Assembly (NCBI RefSeq): GCF_023721835.1
Contig: NZ_JAMKFE010000004.1
Span: forward strand, 124,001-188,000
Reading direction: 5' to 3'
Source: Caldimonas mangrovi
GTDB lineage: Bacteria; Pseudomonadota; Gammaproteobacteria; Burkholderiales; Burkholderiaceae_C
DNA: 64,000 nt
Of this stretch, positions 11,743 through 18,709 are shown piece by piece. Each line of letters opens with the position of its first letter. Positions within the stretch are counted from its first letter, which is position 1. Under the pieces are notes generated by a model that had not been told where the DNA came from, did no database searches, and worked only from the letters and a program-made list of their open reading frames with translations. Made by a program: the position numbers and the translations under genes.

Positions 11743-12878
11743 ACTACTCGCACAGCGGACCGCTGGAGGCGGCAGACGGCATCGCCTTCGACCAGTTCCT
11801 GACGCCCGCCGCGCGTGAGCGCTACGAGCGGCCCGAGGCCGAGCCCGCCGTGTCCGCGCCTGCACTGACCTATGACGAAGGGGCGCCGCGCGAGGCGGTG
11901 GGGGTCGGTCTGCGCGTGTCGGTCGTGATCCCGACCTACCAGCGACCCGAGTTGCTGCGACGCTGTCTCGACGCGCTGGTGGAGCAGCGCCTCGACCCGA
12001 CGTGGTACGAGATCATTGTGGTCGACGACGGGCAGAGCGAGGACACCGAGGAGGTCGTCGCGCGGGTCGCCGAGCAGACCCGCGGCAACCCGGAGGTGCG
12101 TTACCTGCGGCCCGAGGGCACGCGCGGGCCGGCGGCAGCGCGCAACCGCGGCTGGCGCGCTGCGCAGGCGCCGGTGGTCGCGTTCACCGACGACGACACC
12201 ATTCCCGACGCCGACTGGCTGCGCTACGGTGTGCTCGCGATGAGCATCGACCGCGCGGCCGTCTGGGGCCGCATCGTCGTGCCGACCCCGTCGGTGCCGA
12301 CCGACCACGAGAAGAACACCCAGGGCCTCGAGCGAGCGGAGTTCGTCACCGCGAACTGTTTCGTGCGGCGCGACGCACTGGAGGCGGTCGGCGGCTTCGA
12401 CGAGCGCTTCAAGCGGGCCTGGCGCGAAGACGCCGACCTGTACTTCGCGCTGATGCGACGGTTCGGCACGGTCGCGCATGTCGCCGCGGCGGTGGTCGTC
12501 CACCCCGTGCGGGACGCGCCGTGGGGCGTGAGCCTCAAGCAGCAGGCCAACATGTACTTCGACGCCTTGCTCTACAAGAAGCACCCCGAGCAGTACCGCG
12601 AAGTGATCCGCCGGCTGCCGCCATGGCGCTACTACGTGATCGTGGCATCCACGGTCGGTGCACTCGTCTGCGCGCTCGGCGGATCGTCGGGCTGGGCGAT
12701 GCTGCTCGCGTTGGTGGCGATGGGCTTCATCGGCGCCTTCGCCTGGCAGCGGCTGAACGGCACCTCGCATGCCCCGCGGCATGTGGCGGAGATGCTGGTC
12801 ACTTCGGCCGCGATTCCGTTCCTTTCGGTGTTCTGGCGCATCGCGGGGGCCTTGCGCTTTCGCGTACCGTTCCTCTGA
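11739..12878 (+). CDS. Family 2 glycosyltransferase with C-terminal membrane helices
   Basis: 379 residues. ATG 11739 overlaps the previous stop. After about 45 variable residues the GT-A fold begins (VSVVIPTYQRPELLRRC), with IIVVDDG, the metal-binding DDD-type motif in AFTDDDTIPD, and the acceptor-site acidic residues in WREDADLYFAL. Residues about 290-375 hold two or three hydrophobic helices (YYVIVASTVGALVCALGG; MLLALVAMGFIGAFAW; AAIPFLSVFWRIAGAL), so the enzyme is anchored with its catalytic domain in the cytoplasm. It probably inverts a UDP- or GDP-sugar onto a lipid-linked or membrane acceptor. The same frame stays open far upstream but only as a shadow of the carbamoyltransferase. Confidence 0.9.
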   Translation: MNYSHSGPLEAADGIAFDQFLTPAARERYERPEAEPAVSAPALTYDEGAPREAVGVGLRVSVVIPTYQRPELLRRCLDALVEQRLDPTWYEIIVVDDGQSEDTEEVVARVAEQTRGNPEVRYLRPEGTRGPAAARNRGWRAAQAPVVAFTDDDTIPDADWLRYGVLAMSIDRAAVWGRIVVPTPSVPTDHEKNTQGLERAEFVTANCFVRRDALEAVGGFDERFKRAWREDADLYFALMRRFGTVAHVAAAVVVHPVRDAPWGVSLKQQANMYFDALLYKKHPEQYREVIRRLPPWRYYVIVASTVGALVCALGGSSGWAMLLALVAMGFIGAFAWQRLNGTSHAPRHVAEMLVTSAAIPFLSVFWRIAGALRFRVPFL

Positions 12879-12885
12879 GGTGCCT

Positions 12886-13899
12886 ATGACGACCGGTGTG
12901 CCCGTTGCCGACCCGGTGCCGGCGCGCCGGCAACCATCGCTGCCGCGCTTTGCGCAGATCGAGCCGACCGGCATCTGCAACCTGGCGTGCCCGATGTGCA
13001 CCGTCAACCACCGCGCCGATGCGCCGCGCCACCTGACGCTGGAGCGGTTCCAGCACTGGGTCGAGCAGTTGCCGGGACTCGAGGAGCTGCACCTGCAGGG
13101 GCTCGGCGAGCCGCTGCTCAACCCGCAGTTCTTCGAAATGGTCGCATGGGCCAGTGCACGGGGCATCCAGGTGTCGGCCAACACCAACCTGACGCTGCTG
13201 ACCCCGGAACGCGCGCAGCGCTGCGTCGACAGCGGCCTGCACGCACTGTCGATATCGATCGATGCGGCCGACCGTGACGTGTACGAGTCGATCCGCGTGC
13301 AGGCCTCTTACGACAAGGTCGTGCGCAACCTGAGCCGGCTGTCGGCGGCACGGGCCCGGGCCCACGGCGCCGGCCCGGAGGTGAGGCTCGTGATGGTCCT
13401 GATGCGCCGCACGCTCGACCAGCTCGCGCCGGTGCTGCGCCTTGCGCAGCGCTCCGGCGTGCACACGGTGCAGGTGCAGCGCCTGTCGAGCGACCTCGAA
13501 CAGGCCGACCTGCCGGCGCGCTACATCCCGATCCGCGACCACGTGCGCCAGGCCGAGCTGGCGCCGGCCGATCTGGTGCATGCGCGCGCCGTTTTCGCGC
13601 ATGCCTCGCGTCTGGCCGCCGCCCTGGGCGTCACGCTGCACCTGCCGCGCCTGTCGCCCAACCCGCAGCCGCCTCGCTGCATGTGGCCCTGGGAGCAGCT
13701 CTATCTCACTGCCGGCGGCGACATGCTGCCGTGCTGCATGGCCGGCACGCCCGACCGGGCGAACTTCGGCAACGTGGAAGACGACGGCGTGCTGGCGCGT
13801 TGGCACGGCGAGGCGGCGCAGCATTTCCGCGCGCAGCTCGAGAGCCCCGTCCCCCCTGCGGTGTGCCGCCACTGCGCGCTGTACCGCGGAGCGTTCTGA
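12886..13899 (+). CDS. Radical SAM protein with one C-terminal auxiliary-cluster motif
   Basis: 337 residues. The radical SAM cluster ligands are Cys31, Cys35 and Cys38 in CNLACPMC, followed by the glycine-rich HLQGLGEPLLNP motif. The C-terminal part has Cys265, Cys283-Cys284 (MLPCCMAG) and Cys327/Cys330 (CRHC), the SPASM/Twitch style used to hold an extra iron-sulfur cluster, preceded by the typical YLTAGGDMLPCC segment. Such enzymes modify peptides or sugars by radical chemistry. In the middle of a glycan operon, with seven-base spacing from the GT2 gene, sugar epimerisation, dehydration or deoxygenation is a reasonable guess. No peptide precursor gene is visible nearby. Confidence 0.88.
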   Translation: MTTGVPVADPVPARRQPSLPRFAQIEPTGICNLACPMCTVNHRADAPRHLTLERFQHWVEQLPGLEELHLQGLGEPLLNPQFFEMVAWASARGIQVSANTNLTLLTPERAQRCVDSGLHALSISIDAADRDVYESIRVQASYDKVVRNLSRLSAARARAHGAGPEVRLVMVLMRRTLDQLAPVLRLAQRSGVHTVQVQRLSSDLEQADLPARYIPIRDHVRQAELAPADLVHARAVFAHASRLAAALGVTLHLPRLSPNPQPPRCMWPWEQLYLTAGGDMLPCCMAGTPDRANFGNVEDDGVLARWHGEAAQHFRAQLESPVPPAVCRHCALYRGAF

Positions 13900-13912
13900 A
13901 GGGGCCGCCGTC

Positions 13913-14959
13913 ATGCCGGTGCGCGAAAGCGTCCAGCGCATCGCGGTGTTTCGCGCGCTGGTGCTCGGGGACGTGCTGTGCGCCGTGCCGGCGTGGCGCG
14001 CGTTGAAAGCCGCATACCCGTCGGCGCGCATCACGCTGATCGGCCTGCCGTGGGCGGCTGAGCTGGCGCAGCGCCTGGACTGCCTGGACGACTTCATCGC
14101 CTTCCCCGGTTATCCCGGTCTGCCGGAGCGGCCGTGCGACCTCTGCGCGCTGCCCGGATTTTTCGAGCGGGTGCAGCGCGAGCGCTTCGATCTGGTGCTG
14201 CAGATGCATGGCAGCGGCGCCATCGCCAACCCGCTTGTCATGTGCTTCGGCGGCCGGCGCACGGCGGGCTACTTCGTACCCGGCGCCTACTGCCCCGATC
14301 CCGACAGCTTCGTTCCGTGGCCCACGCAGGGCCACGAGATCGAACGCCTGCTGTCCCTGACCGACGCGCTCGGCCTGCCGCAGTGCGGCACCTCGCTCGA
14401 ATTCCCCGTGCACGACACCGACCGCCGCGCACTGCGCCGGCATGGGTTCGACCCGGAATGCCGCTACGTCGTCGTGCACGCCGGCTCGCAGTTGCGCTCC
14501 CGACGCTGGCCGCTGGAACGGTTCGCGCAGGTGGCCGATGTGCTGGGTCGGCTGGGCTGCACCGTGGTGCTGACCGGCACGGCGGCGGAACGCGCATTGG
14601 TGCGTGAACTGCGCAGCCGCATGCGTGTGCCGGCCGTCAACCTGGCGGGGTGCACCAGCCTGTTCGAGCTCGGTGCGCTGGTGGAGGGCGCTCAACTGGT
14701 CGTCTGCAACGACACCGGTATCTCGCACGTGGCCGCTGCGCTGCGGACGCCCAGCGTGGTGGTCAGCTCCGGTGGCGACGTCGCCCGGTGGCGCCCGCTG
14801 GATGCGCGGCGCCACCGCGTGCTGTGGCACGACGTGCCGTGCCGGCCCTGTGCGCACGATCTGTGCCCGTCGGCGCACGAATGCGCCCTGGGGGTGTCCA
14901 CCGACGCCGTCGTCGAGGCGGCGCTCGATTCACTCGGAGAGAACATCCATGCCGCCTAG
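13913..14959 (+). CDS. Family 9 glycosyltransferase (heptosyltransferase-like), second copy
   Basis: 348 residues from ATG 13913. The N-terminal signature is IAVFRALVLGDVLCAVPAWR, with LGD in the GT9 position. The nucleotide-sugar half contains VVHAGSQLRSRRWPLERFAQ and CNDTGISHVAAALRTPSVVV. The C-terminus repeats the Cys/His arrangement of the first copy (PCRPCAHDLCPSAHEC). The two GT9 enzymes are clearly diverged, so they probably add different residues and are not a recent duplication. The 3' end overlaps the next gene by 11 bases. Confidence 0.88.
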   Translation: MPVRESVQRIAVFRALVLGDVLCAVPAWRALKAAYPSARITLIGLPWAAELAQRLDCLDDFIAFPGYPGLPERPCDLCALPGFFERVQRERFDLVLQMHGSGAIANPLVMCFGGRRTAGYFVPGAYCPDPDSFVPWPTQGHEIERLLSLTDALGLPQCGTSLEFPVHDTDRRALRRHGFDPECRYVVVHAGSQLRSRRWPLERFAQVADVLGRLGCTVVLTGTAAERALVRELRSRMRVPAVNLAGCTSLFELGALVEGAQLVVCNDTGISHVAAALRTPSVVVSSGGDVARWRPLDARRHRVLWHDVPCRPCAHDLCPSAHECALGVSTDAVVEAALDSLGENIHAA

Positions 14960-15908
14960 GCGCCTGAAGATCCTGACCTGGCACGTGCACGGCAACTACC
15001 TGTACTACCTGACCCAGGTGCCGCACGACTTCTACCTCGTCACCGACACCGAACGCTCGCCGCACCACACCGGCCGCAGCGGCACGCTGCCGTGGGGCGA
15101 CAACGTGTTCGAGGCGCACGTCGAGCAGATCCGCGACATGGCGTTCGACGTGATCCTGTTCCAGTCGCGCGATGCCTGGGAGCGCGAGCAGCACGAGCTG
15201 CTGAGTCCCGCGCAGTTGTCGCTGCCGCGCGTGTACCTCGAGCACGACCCGCCGCAGGAGCACCCGACCAACACGAAACACTGGGTGCAGGACCGCGGCG
15301 TGATGCTGGTGCATTGCACGCACTTCAACGCGTTGATGTGGGACAGCGGCGTGACGCCGACGTGCGTGGTCGAGCACGGCGTGAAGCCGATGGCGCCTGC
15401 AAGCTACCGCGGCGACAAGGCCGAGGGCATCGTCGTCGTCAACAACCTGAAGCGGCGCGGCCGGCGCCTGGGGCTGGACGTTTACCTGCAGGCGCGCGAA
15501 GCGGTGCCGCTGAGCCTGGTCGGCATGGGGTCGCTCGAGCTGGCGGATGCCGGCGGCCTGGGAGAGGTGGAGAACCACCGCCTGGCCGAGGTGGTTTCTC
15601 AATACCGGTTCTTCTTCAATCCGATCCGGTACACGAGCCTGGGGCTGTCCATCATCGAGGCGATGATGGCCGGGGTGCCGGTGGTGGGGCTGGCCACCAC
15701 GGAGCTGGTCACCGTCATACGCAACGGCGGGAGCGGGTTTGTGGACACGCGTGTACCGGTGCTGGTCGACGCGATGCAGCAGCTGATCGCGCAGCCTTCG
15801 CTGGCACAGGCATGGGGCAAAGAGGGCCAGCGAGTGGCGCACGAGCGATTCGGGATCGAGCGGTTTGTCAGAGATTGGGTGGCGGTGCTCGCCACGGTGG
15901 CGGGATAG
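14949..15908 (+). CDS. Glycosyltransferase, GT4-like C-terminal domain
   Basis: 319 residues from ATG 14949 (overlapping the upstream stop). The N-terminal half (MPPRRLKILTWHVHGNYLYY; ARAWEREQHE-like central region; YLEHDPPQEHPTNTKHW) is not a standard GT domain to my eye. The C-terminal half has the GT4-type nucleotide-sugar segment RYTSLGLSIIEAMMAGVPVVG, with Glu preceding the AMMAGVP loop. No membrane helices. It is the last gene of the glycan operon; a 48-base gap separates it from the convergent kinase gene, with no clear intrinsic terminator. Confidence 0.75.
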   Translation: MPPRRLKILTWHVHGNYLYYLTQVPHDFYLVTDTERSPHHTGRSGTLPWGDNVFEAHVEQIRDMAFDVILFQSRDAWEREQHELLSPAQLSLPRVYLEHDPPQEHPTNTKHWVQDRGVMLVHCTHFNALMWDSGVTPTCVVEHGVKPMAPASYRGDKAEGIVVVNNLKRRGRRLGLDVYLQAREAVPLSLVGMGSLELADAGGLGEVENHRLAEVVSQYRFFFNPIRYTSLGLSIIEAMMAGVPVVGLATTELVTVIRNGGSGFVDTRVPVLVDAMQQLIAQPSLAQAWGKEGQRVAHERFGIERFVRDWVAVLATVAG

Positions 15909-15956
15909 GCGGGCCGTGCGGGCCGGCGGGGCGGAGATGCACGCGCGACGCCGGCC

Positions 15957-17864
15957 TCACGACACAGGAATCTCGAGTCTCACTTCCGAGCCTTCAGGCC
16001 CCGTCCTCACGCTCAATTGCCCGCCGATCTGCCGTGCACGCTGCCGCATGTGAGCAAGGCCGCGACCGCCGGGCCGACCGGGGTCGAAGCCGCGCCCATC
16101 GTCACGCACGATGACTGTCACCGACGCCGTCTGCCCCTCCACGCGTAGCGTCACGGTTTTTGCGCCGCTGTGCCTCAATGCGTTGGTCAGGGCCTCCTGG
16201 ACCAGTCGCAACAGGTGCAGTGCCCGTGCCGCATCCAGGTCGGGCAGTTCAGGGACGTCGCCGTCCACCTCCCAGTGCAGCTGCATGCCGAAGGCCTCCA
16301 GTCTGGGGGCCATGCGAAAGCGCAGGCTGCCCAGCACGGCGAGCGGGTCCCGTTCTTCAGGCGCAAGCGAGTCGATCGCCACGCGCAAGTCGGTCAGGCA
16401 GTCCTGCAGGGATTCGGCAATGTTCGACCGGTCGACCTCGGCGCGCTGGCACTGCTCGTACGCCGTGATGAGATGCAGGCCGAGTCCGTCGTGCAGTTCG
16501 CGCATCACTCGGTCACGCTCGGCCGCCTGAGCCTGCTCGCGCTCGGCGGCGCGCAGTTGCTGGAAGTTGCGCTCCAGCAGCTTGCGCTGCTCTTCGACCC
16601 GAGACTGCAGCAGCGCAGATGCCGAGCGCGCCTCCTCGAGCGCATCGAGATAGCGGCGCGTGAGCATCCAGCCGATCGACAGGAACAGCGGCAGCGATGC
16701 GTATTGCCGGAGGAAGACCTCGCCCACACTGTGAATGTCGCGCGCAATCGCGAAATCGTGCAGCACCAGCGCAAGGTAGAGGAGGCCGCTCATTGCGATG
16801 GCGACGACTTCCGCTCGGCGCTGCCGGACGGCCAGCCGCACCAGCCGCCATTGGCTCCATGCCGTGATGGCCAGGCCCAGTACGGCAAAAGGCACGAAGC
16901 CCGCACGCGACTGGGCAAAACCGGGTGCGGCAACGAACCATACGAGCGCGGCGGCCATGTACGCGAGCAGGGCCGGTGCCAGCCAGCGGGGCGCGCGATC
17001 GTCGGGATCGACCGACTCGCAGTAGTGCAGCGTGAACAGCGCAAACAGCCCCTGGAACACCGCTGCGCCGGCCACGGTGAGCTGGCTCCATAGCAGCGAC
17101 GGCAACGGCGGATCGGTGATCACGTAGTTGAGGTTGCGCACCCCCCACACGACCGCAGCCAGACCAAACCAGCCGAACACGCGGTTGTTCCTTTCACGCA
17201 GCCACAGCAGCAAGACGTACACGCCGAGTGCACCGATGAGAGTGGACGTCACGAGGGTGCCGGTGTTCTGCAGCCAGCCGCGTATCTGCCAGGCACGGTA
17301 CAGGGAGTCATAGGGGCCGATTTCCACGGGGGCAAGGCCGCACCGGTATCCGGGGTGGCCTGCCACCACCACCGTCAATTCGTTGTTCCCCGGCTTCAAC
17401 AGCCCTCGTGGAAGCTCCCACAGCAGCGGCGTGTAGAAATGGCGAGTGACGGGCGGCTGCATTCGCCCCACCGCACCGAGCGACACGCCGTTGACCAGCG
17501 GGTAGGCGTTCATTCCGACCGCGGGCAGGTACACCCCCAGCCGGCCCGCCGCCAGGCTCGATGTGTCGAAGGTGAGCCGGTAGCGTACGTGACCTTCGTA
17601 TCCGGGGCGCTGCCCGTCCCAGTTGTCGGGCAGTGTCGTCGCGCGCCAGGTCGCCGCAGCGGATGGAGCGGCGCCGTTCGTCTTGCCGCTCTCCTGCGAT
17701 TGCGCCTCGATGAGCCGCAGGCCGCCGGGCGCCGGCGGCGGCTGACAGGCGCACAGCGGCGGCAGAAGCAAGACTGCGAGCCAGTTCGTTGCTGCAGGCG
17801 CCCTGGCGCCTGCTTCGCCCCTCGGCTTCAGCACAGCGGGGGATGCCCGCGCGCCGCGCGCCAC
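15957..17864 (-). CDS. NarL-class sensor histidine kinase with 7TMR-DISM-like membrane region
   Basis: 635 residues from GTG 17864, which overlaps the upstream regulator; GTG 17834 is an alternative start. A hydrophobic stretch ending LLPPLCAC looks like a signal or lipoprotein sequence. A periplasmic beta-rich domain (about 60-190: RYRLTFDTSSLAAGRLGVYLP, VTRHFYTPLLWELPRG) resembles 7TMR-DISM extracellular or jelly-roll modules. Several membrane helices follow (about 195-395), then a coiled coil and a HisKA_3 domain with His458 in RELHDGLGLHL, and a C-terminal HATPase (ALTNALRHSGA; DDGRGFD; GRGLAHMRQRARQIGG). It phosphorylates the regulator encoded immediately upstream. Confidence 0.88.
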   Translation of the reverse strand: MARGARASPAVLKPRGEAGARAPAATNWLAVLLLPPLCACQPPPAPGGLRLIEAQSQESGKTNGAAPSAAATWRATTLPDNWDGQRPGYEGHVRYRLTFDTSSLAAGRLGVYLPAVGMNAYPLVNGVSLGAVGRMQPPVTRHFYTPLLWELPRGLLKPGNNELTVVVAGHPGYRCGLAPVEIGPYDSLYRAWQIRGWLQNTGTLVTSTLIGALGVYVLLLWLRERNNRVFGWFGLAAVVWGVRNLNYVITDPPLPSLLWSQLTVAGAAVFQGLFALFTLHYCESVDPDDRAPRWLAPALLAYMAAALVWFVAAPGFAQSRAGFVPFAVLGLAITAWSQWRLVRLAVRQRRAEVVAIAMSGLLYLALVLHDFAIARDIHSVGEVFLRQYASLPLFLSIGWMLTRRYLDALEEARSASALLQSRVEEQRKLLERNFQQLRAAEREQAQAAERDRVMRELHDGLGLHLITAYEQCQRAEVDRSNIAESLQDCLTDLRVAIDSLAPEERDPLAVLGSLRFRMAPRLEAFGMQLHWEVDGDVPELPDLDAARALHLLRLVQEALTNALRHSGAKTVTLRVEGQTASVTVIVRDDGRGFDPGRPGGRGLAHMRQRARQIGGQLSVRTGPEGSEVRLEIPVS

Positions 17865-18496
17865 CGGTTGTACTCGTAGACGGCTTCGCTGCCCGAGTTC
17901 ACCGCGAGCTTCTCGTAGATGCGGCGCACATGCGTACGCACGGTGTTGGCGGAGATGACCAGCGCCTCGGCCACTTCCGAATAACTGAAGCCCTTGGCAA
18001 TGCCCGTCAGCACCTCCAGTTCGCGGTCGGACAGCGGTTGGCTCTCGGGCGGCGGCGTCGGCTCGCCGTGCGGCGCCGCGACCGACCGGCGTCGAATGAG
18101 CAGTCGGGCCACGCGGGGCGACAGCGGCGATCCGCCCAGACGCAAGTACCGTAGATGCTCGTTGATGTGGTCGAGACTCGAGTCTTTCAGCAGGTAGCCG
18201 GTCGCTCCCGCCTCGATCGCGGCCACCACGTGCGCGGCGTCGCCGAACACGGTGATCACCAGGATGTCGCAGCCGGGGTGGCGGGCCGCTGCAAAGCGGA
18301 TCACGTCCAGGCCGGAGCCGTCGGGCAGGCCCAGGTCGACAAGCACGACGTCGGGCCGGTGCGACGCGAGCCAGTCGAGCGCGTCACTCAGCGTCGAGCA
18401 TGCGGCTGCGACGCGGGCACCCGGCCGGCCGGACAGCAGATGCTGCAACCGCGAGCGCGTTGCCACGTCGTCCTCGACCAGCAGGATGTCTTGCAT
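17828..18496 (-). CDS. NarL/LuxR-family response regulator
   Basis: 222 residues. The receiver domain spans residues 1-125 with acidic pocket EDD (8-10) and phospho-acceptor Asp54 in LVDLGLPDGSG. The LuxR-type helix-turn-helix lies near 155-205 (LSDRELEVLTGIAKG, then SANTVRTHVRRIYEKL). It is translated first; its 3' end overlaps the kinase gene by 37 bases, so the two are an operon. It is divergent from the giant orphan gene at 18710, and a CCCCC-GTTT-GGGGG palindrome lies in the shared 213-bp region, making it a candidate regulator of that gene. Confidence 0.92.
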   Translation of the reverse strand: MQDILLVEDDVATRSRLQHLLSGRPGARVAAACSTLSDALDWLASHRPDVVLVDLGLPDGSGLDVIRFAAARHPGCDILVITVFGDAAHVVAAIEAGATGYLLKDSSLDHINEHLRYLRLGGSPLSPRVARLLIRRRSVAAPHGEPTPPPESQPLSDRELEVLTGIAKGFSYSEVAEALVISANTVRTHVRRIYEKLAVNSGSEAVYEYNRWRAARGHPPLC

Positions 18497-18585
18497 CGGC
18501 GTCGTGATGAATGCCCGCAGTGACAGGCAGTGTAGTCAGCGGCCGATGGATGTTCCAGGCGCTGCGGCGATCTTGCGGCGCACTT

Positions 18586-18599
18586 CCCCCGTTTGGGGG
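18586..18599. promoter_or_regulatory. Perfect 14-bp palindrome CCCCC-GTTT-GGGGG in a divergent promoter region
   Basis: Two 5-base arms flank a 4-base centre, 89 bases upstream of the response regulator start and 110 bases upstream of the orphan gene start. There is no adjacent T run on either strand, so it is not an intrinsic terminator. An inverted-repeat operator for the LuxR-type regulator is the natural reading, but no binding site is known to me for this protein. Confidence 0.4.
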
Positions 18600-18709
18600 T
18601 CGCACGTCCATGCGATGGTCAACCGGTGTGGCGCTTCACACACTGGCACGGCATGGCGGCCGCGTCGCGATCGCCTGCATCGTGATTCGCAACACAGGGA
18701 GAACACGCC

